NCBI RefSeq assembly: GCF_001695855.1
Contig: NZ_MBSS01000011.1
Span: 1-64,000 of the forward strand
Source of the DNA: Ensifer sp. LC163
Lineage (GTDB): Bacteria; Pseudomonadota; Alphaproteobacteria; Rhizobiales; Rhizobiaceae
Length of the DNA: 64,000 bases
Direction of reading: 5' to 3'
The position numbers and the translations under genes are program-made. The notes beneath the pieces were generated by a model. It ran no database searches and had not been told where the DNA came from. It was given only the letters and a program-made list of their open reading frames with translations. Shown here in pieces: positions 61,566 through 64,000 of this stretch. Each line of letters begins with the position of its first letter. The stretch's first letter is position 1.

Positions 61566-62444
61566 CTATGGAATGGATTGCAGCAAGGTCTCGCGTGCCG
61601 AGCGCAGATGTCGTCGGCAGGCTTCCTCGGCGCGTTTGGGATCGTGTGACCTGAGCGCTTCGATATAGGCAAGATGCTCTTCCAGCGCGCGCGCGTTTCG
61701 CTGCCGCGCGTTGGTCTTGTTCCATTGGTAGTGGTAGTGGAACACGATCGAGATGACGTCGTAGAAATCGACGATGAAACGATTGCTCGACGACTTGTGC
61801 ACCAAGAGGTGGAAGCGCTCGTCGAGCTCGGAGAATTCCTGGTAGCGGTTGTCGATGTCGGCGAGGATCTCGCGGTGCAGCGCCTCGATCTTGTTCAGCT
61901 CCTGCCAGGCCGAATGGCTGTCCGGCAGCGCAACGAAGCTTGCGGCCGAGCGAAGCTCGAACATCTCGCGGACCTCGGTCAGCTCCAGCGCAAACTCACG
62001 GGTGAAACCTTTGAGGATCCAGTGGCTGTTCGGTCGCTTCTCAATGAGCCCGAACCGGCTGAAGCGGATCAAAAACTCCCGCACGCTTGTGGTGCCGGTG
62101 CCGATCTCGCGCGCCAGTTCCAGTTCGTTGATCTGCATGCCCGGCTCGGCTCCGCCGGCCAGAATCCGGCGCATGAAGCTGCGCTCGATGATCTCAGCGA
62201 GCGAATCCGTTTCTTCCGTCGGGAAATAATCCTCCGGCTGCGGCTGACGCAGTACGATCTTCTTGCGTTTGTCCCAGGTGATCAGCTTCGCCTCTTCGAA
62301 GCGGCCGAGAATGGCGCGCACCGTCGTCCGGCTGACGCCAAGCACTTGACCCAGCTCCGGCTCGGAGGGCAGGGAGGATGTCTCAGCCAGCACTTTCAGG
62401 CAGCGGTTATAGGCATCCTTGAAGACGGTGTTTTGCTTTGCCAT
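61566..62444 (-). CDS. GntR/FCD-type regulator with two DNA-binding domains
   Basis: A 292-residue regulator. Residues about 1-68 form one winged helix-turn-helix (ELGQVLGVSRTTVRAILGRF), and residues 80-150 form a second (ELELAREIGTGTTSVREFLIRF), followed by a C-terminal FCD ligand domain with ELRSAASFVALPDSH and HLLVHKSSSNRF. Two tandem HTH domains in one GntR protein is unusual. It is divergent from uxaA and cotranscribed with uxaB, so it probably controls hexuronate genes in response to a pathway metabolite. Confidence 0.85.
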   Translation of the reverse strand: MAKQNTVFKDAYNRCLKVLAETSSLPSEPELGQVLGVSRTTVRAILGRFEEAKLITWDKRKKIVLRQPQPEDYFPTEETDSLAEIIERSFMRRILAGGAEPGMQINELELAREIGTGTTSVREFLIRFSRFGLIEKRPNSHWILKGFTREFALELTEVREMFELRSAASFVALPDSHSAWQELNKIEALHREILADIDNRYQEFSELDERFHLLVHKSSSNRFIVDFYDVISIVFHYHYQWNKTNARQRNARALEEHLAYIEALRSHDPKRAEEACRRHLRSARETLLQSIP

Positions 62445-62653
62445 TGCCAGGATCCGGGCGGTTGGGGTTGCACGGGCGACGAGCCGCCGATCCGATCAGC
62501 TTTCGTCGCCCGCCGATCTAGCCTGCCGGCGGGCGCTTGTCTTCGCCTCTCGCACGAAAATCATGACGTTTCTCCCCTGTTGCCACCGTGGCCGCGGCGC
62601 GCTTCGTCCGTCCGACACTTGCCTCGATGCATAATACCCATTGACGGCAATCT

Positions 62654-62681
62654 GTCTATTGTGGATAAAAGACAAATAGAC
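62654..62681. promoter_or_regulatory. Candidate GntR operator between gntR and uxaA
   Basis: GTCTATT-(14 bases)-AATAGAC is a 7-bp inverted repeat in the 278-base divergent promoter region. TTGT at 62659 and ACAA at 62672 form an internal palindrome. It resembles FadR/FCD-type sites but is unproven. Confidence 0.5.
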
Positions 62682-62722
62682 CCCTCTGCGAAATCGCAGA
62701 AGCTTTCACGGAGAAATTCAGA

Positions 62723-64000
62723 GTGTCTGTGCCGTCTTCAATCCTGCTGGCGCCTGAGGACAATGTGGTCGTGGCGACGCTGGCAATCGCTGCCGGCGAG
62801 GCCCTGCCGGGCGGCATTCGCGCCGCCACGAAGATCGATCCCGGGCACAAGGTCGCCATACGGCCGATCCATGCGGGCGATCCCGTGGTCAAATATGCCC
62901 AGGCGATCGGACGCGCGACCAGCGACATAGAAGCCGGCGAGCATGTCCATTCCCACAACCTCTCCTTCGATCAGGATCGCCTGGCCATCAGCCCGCAAGG
63001 TGCGCCGGAAGAGGCGAGCGCTGCCGACAGGGCGCGCACCTTCATGGGCTATCGGCGCGGAGACGGACGGGCGGCGACGCGCAACTACATCGGCATTATT
63101 GCCAGCGTGAACTGTTCCACCACCGTCTGTCGGGCCATCGCCGAGGAGGCCAACAGGCGCATCCTGCCGAAATATGATGGCATCGACGGCTTTGTCCCGA
63201 TCGTCCACGATCAGGGCTGCGGCATGTCTTCGACCGGCGACGGGATGATGAACCTGCACCGAACCCTGGCCGGCTACGCCAGGCATGTCAATTTCGGCGG
63301 CGTGCTGATGGTCGGGCTCGGTTGCGAGGTCAACCAGCTGACACTATACGGACAGAGCGGCGCGGGGCAGGAAAAGCGTCACTTCAACATTCAGGAGGCC
63401 GGCGGCTCCCGACGCTCGGTGGAGCGCGCGCTCGGCATCCTCGATGAAATTGCCGAGGAAGTCGGCAGGCAACGTCGCGTGGCGATACCGGTCAGCGAGA
63501 TCATCGTCGGCCTACAATGCGGCGGCTCCGACGGACTGTCGGGCATCACCGCCAACCCGGCGCTGGGAGCGGCGGTGGATATTCTGGCGGCTGCCGGCGG
63601 CACCGCCATCCTGTCGGAGACCTCGGAAATCTACGGCGCCGAACATCTGTTGCGCAGCCGCGCCGCCAACGGGGCGGTTGCCGCAAAACTCGACGGGCTG
63701 ATCGCCTGGTGGGAAAACTACGTCGCGCTGCATGGCGCCTCGCTCGACAACAATCCTTCGCCGGGCAACAAGCGCGGCGGCCTCACCACGATTCTGGAGA
63801 AGTCGCTGGGCGCGGTCGCCAAGGGCGGGCGCTCGCCGCTCAATGCTGTTTATGGCTATGCCGAGCGCGTCACCGAACACGGGCTCGTCTTCATGGATAC
63901 GCCCGGCTACGATCCGGTCTCGGCGACCGGCCAGGTGGCCGGCGGCGCCAATGTGATCGCCTTTACCACCGGCCGCGGCAGCTGTTTCGGCTGTCGGCCC
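62723..64000 (+). CDS. uxaA: Altronate dehydratase, N-terminal part (partial)
   Basis: The first 426 codons of an altronate dehydratase, running off the window end. It begins at GTG 62723 (GGAG nine bases before) with a SAF-like domain (IRAATKIDPGHKVAIRPI, HVHSHNL), then the UxaA catalytic region: TRNYIGIIASVNC, HDQGCGMSS, GLQCGGSDGLSGITANPALG, and near the end FTTGRGSCFGC. The family dehydrates altronate to 2-keto-3-deoxygluconate. It is divergent from gntR-uxaB and forms with uxaB two consecutive steps of galacturonate breakdown. Confidence 0.92.
   Translation, partial: MSVPSSILLAPEDNVVVATLAIAAGEALPGGIRAATKIDPGHKVAIRPIHAGDPVVKYAQAIGRATSDIEAGEHVHSHNLSFDQDRLAISPQGAPEEASAADRARTFMGYRRGDGRAATRNYIGIIASVNCSTTVCRAIAEEANRRILPKYDGIDGFVPIVHDQGCGMSSTGDGMMNLHRTLAGYARHVNFGGVLMVGLGCEVNQLTLYGQSGAGQEKRHFNIQEAGGSRRSVERALGILDEIAEEVGRQRRVAIPVSEIIVGLQCGGSDGLSGITANPALGAAVDILAAAGGTAILSETSEIYGAEHLLRSRAANGAVAAKLDGLIAWWENYVALHGASLDNNPSPGNKRGGLTTILEKSLGAVAKGGRSPLNAVYGYAERVTEHGLVFMDTPGYDPVSATGQVAGGANVIAFTTGRGSCFGCRP

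Overview
The window is a 64 kb piece of a high-GC alphaproteobacterial chromosome spanning the replication origin. Gene content and order (hemE facing a DUF299 regulator across a DnaA-box region, then mnmE-mnmG-rsmG-parA-parB on one side and maf-aroE-coaE-dnaQ on the other), the 16-bp parS palindromes, a PhoB-type box, GANTC sites and RIME1-type intergenic repeats all point to a Rhizobiales member, most probably Sinorhizobium/Ensifer. This genus call rests on gene order and repeat type recalled from knowledge; no database search was run.

Left arm (1-25 kb): the 3' end of leuB, a PAP2 phosphatase bracketed by composite repeats, an MHS-type MFS transporter with an unusually large insertion, a three-gene ABC/periplasmic-protein cluster resembling Vibrio Zrg zinc genes, PhoB-boxed alkaline phosphatase, asd, a MltB-type transglycosylase, beta carbonic anhydrase, a pyridoxal kinase, the giant NAD-glutamate dehydrogenase, a UMF1 transporter (TTG start), purH, a heparinase II/III protein, rsmB and htpX. 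Then (25-37 kb): a DUF1674 protein, acs, the DUF1013 regulator trcR, a lone ectoine-synthase-like gene with a divergent LysR regulator, prpE, a YggS protein, and the leuS-lptE-holA operon.

Origin region (37-57 kb): everything from parB to hemE reads leftward and everything from the DUF299 gene to dnaQ reads rightward, so transcription runs away from the candidate oriC (46574-46979), as expected for co-orientation with replication forks. ParA/ParB and several parS-like sites lie within about 9 kb of oriC. Some of those sites sit inside coding sequence (rsmG, aroE, prpE). Rho, hemJ and hemE lie immediately left of oriC. To the right, after secB and fxsA, a compact run timA-mltA-smr-xre leads to gyrB.

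Right end (57-64 kb): a nitroreductase, a succinate-semialdehyde dehydrogenase, an HpcH/HpaI aldolase, and a hexuronate module: a GntR/FCD regulator with two helix-turn-helix domains, a UxaB-like reductase, and a divergent altronate dehydratase running off the window. The last genes could form a galacturonate/tagaturonate breakdown route.

No rRNA, tRNA, insertion sequence, prophage or CRISPR array was seen. The most unusual signals are non-coding: a structured repeat found four times, always directly after a stop codon and in the same orientation as the gene, with compensatory stem changes between copies; and parS sites embedded in reading frames.
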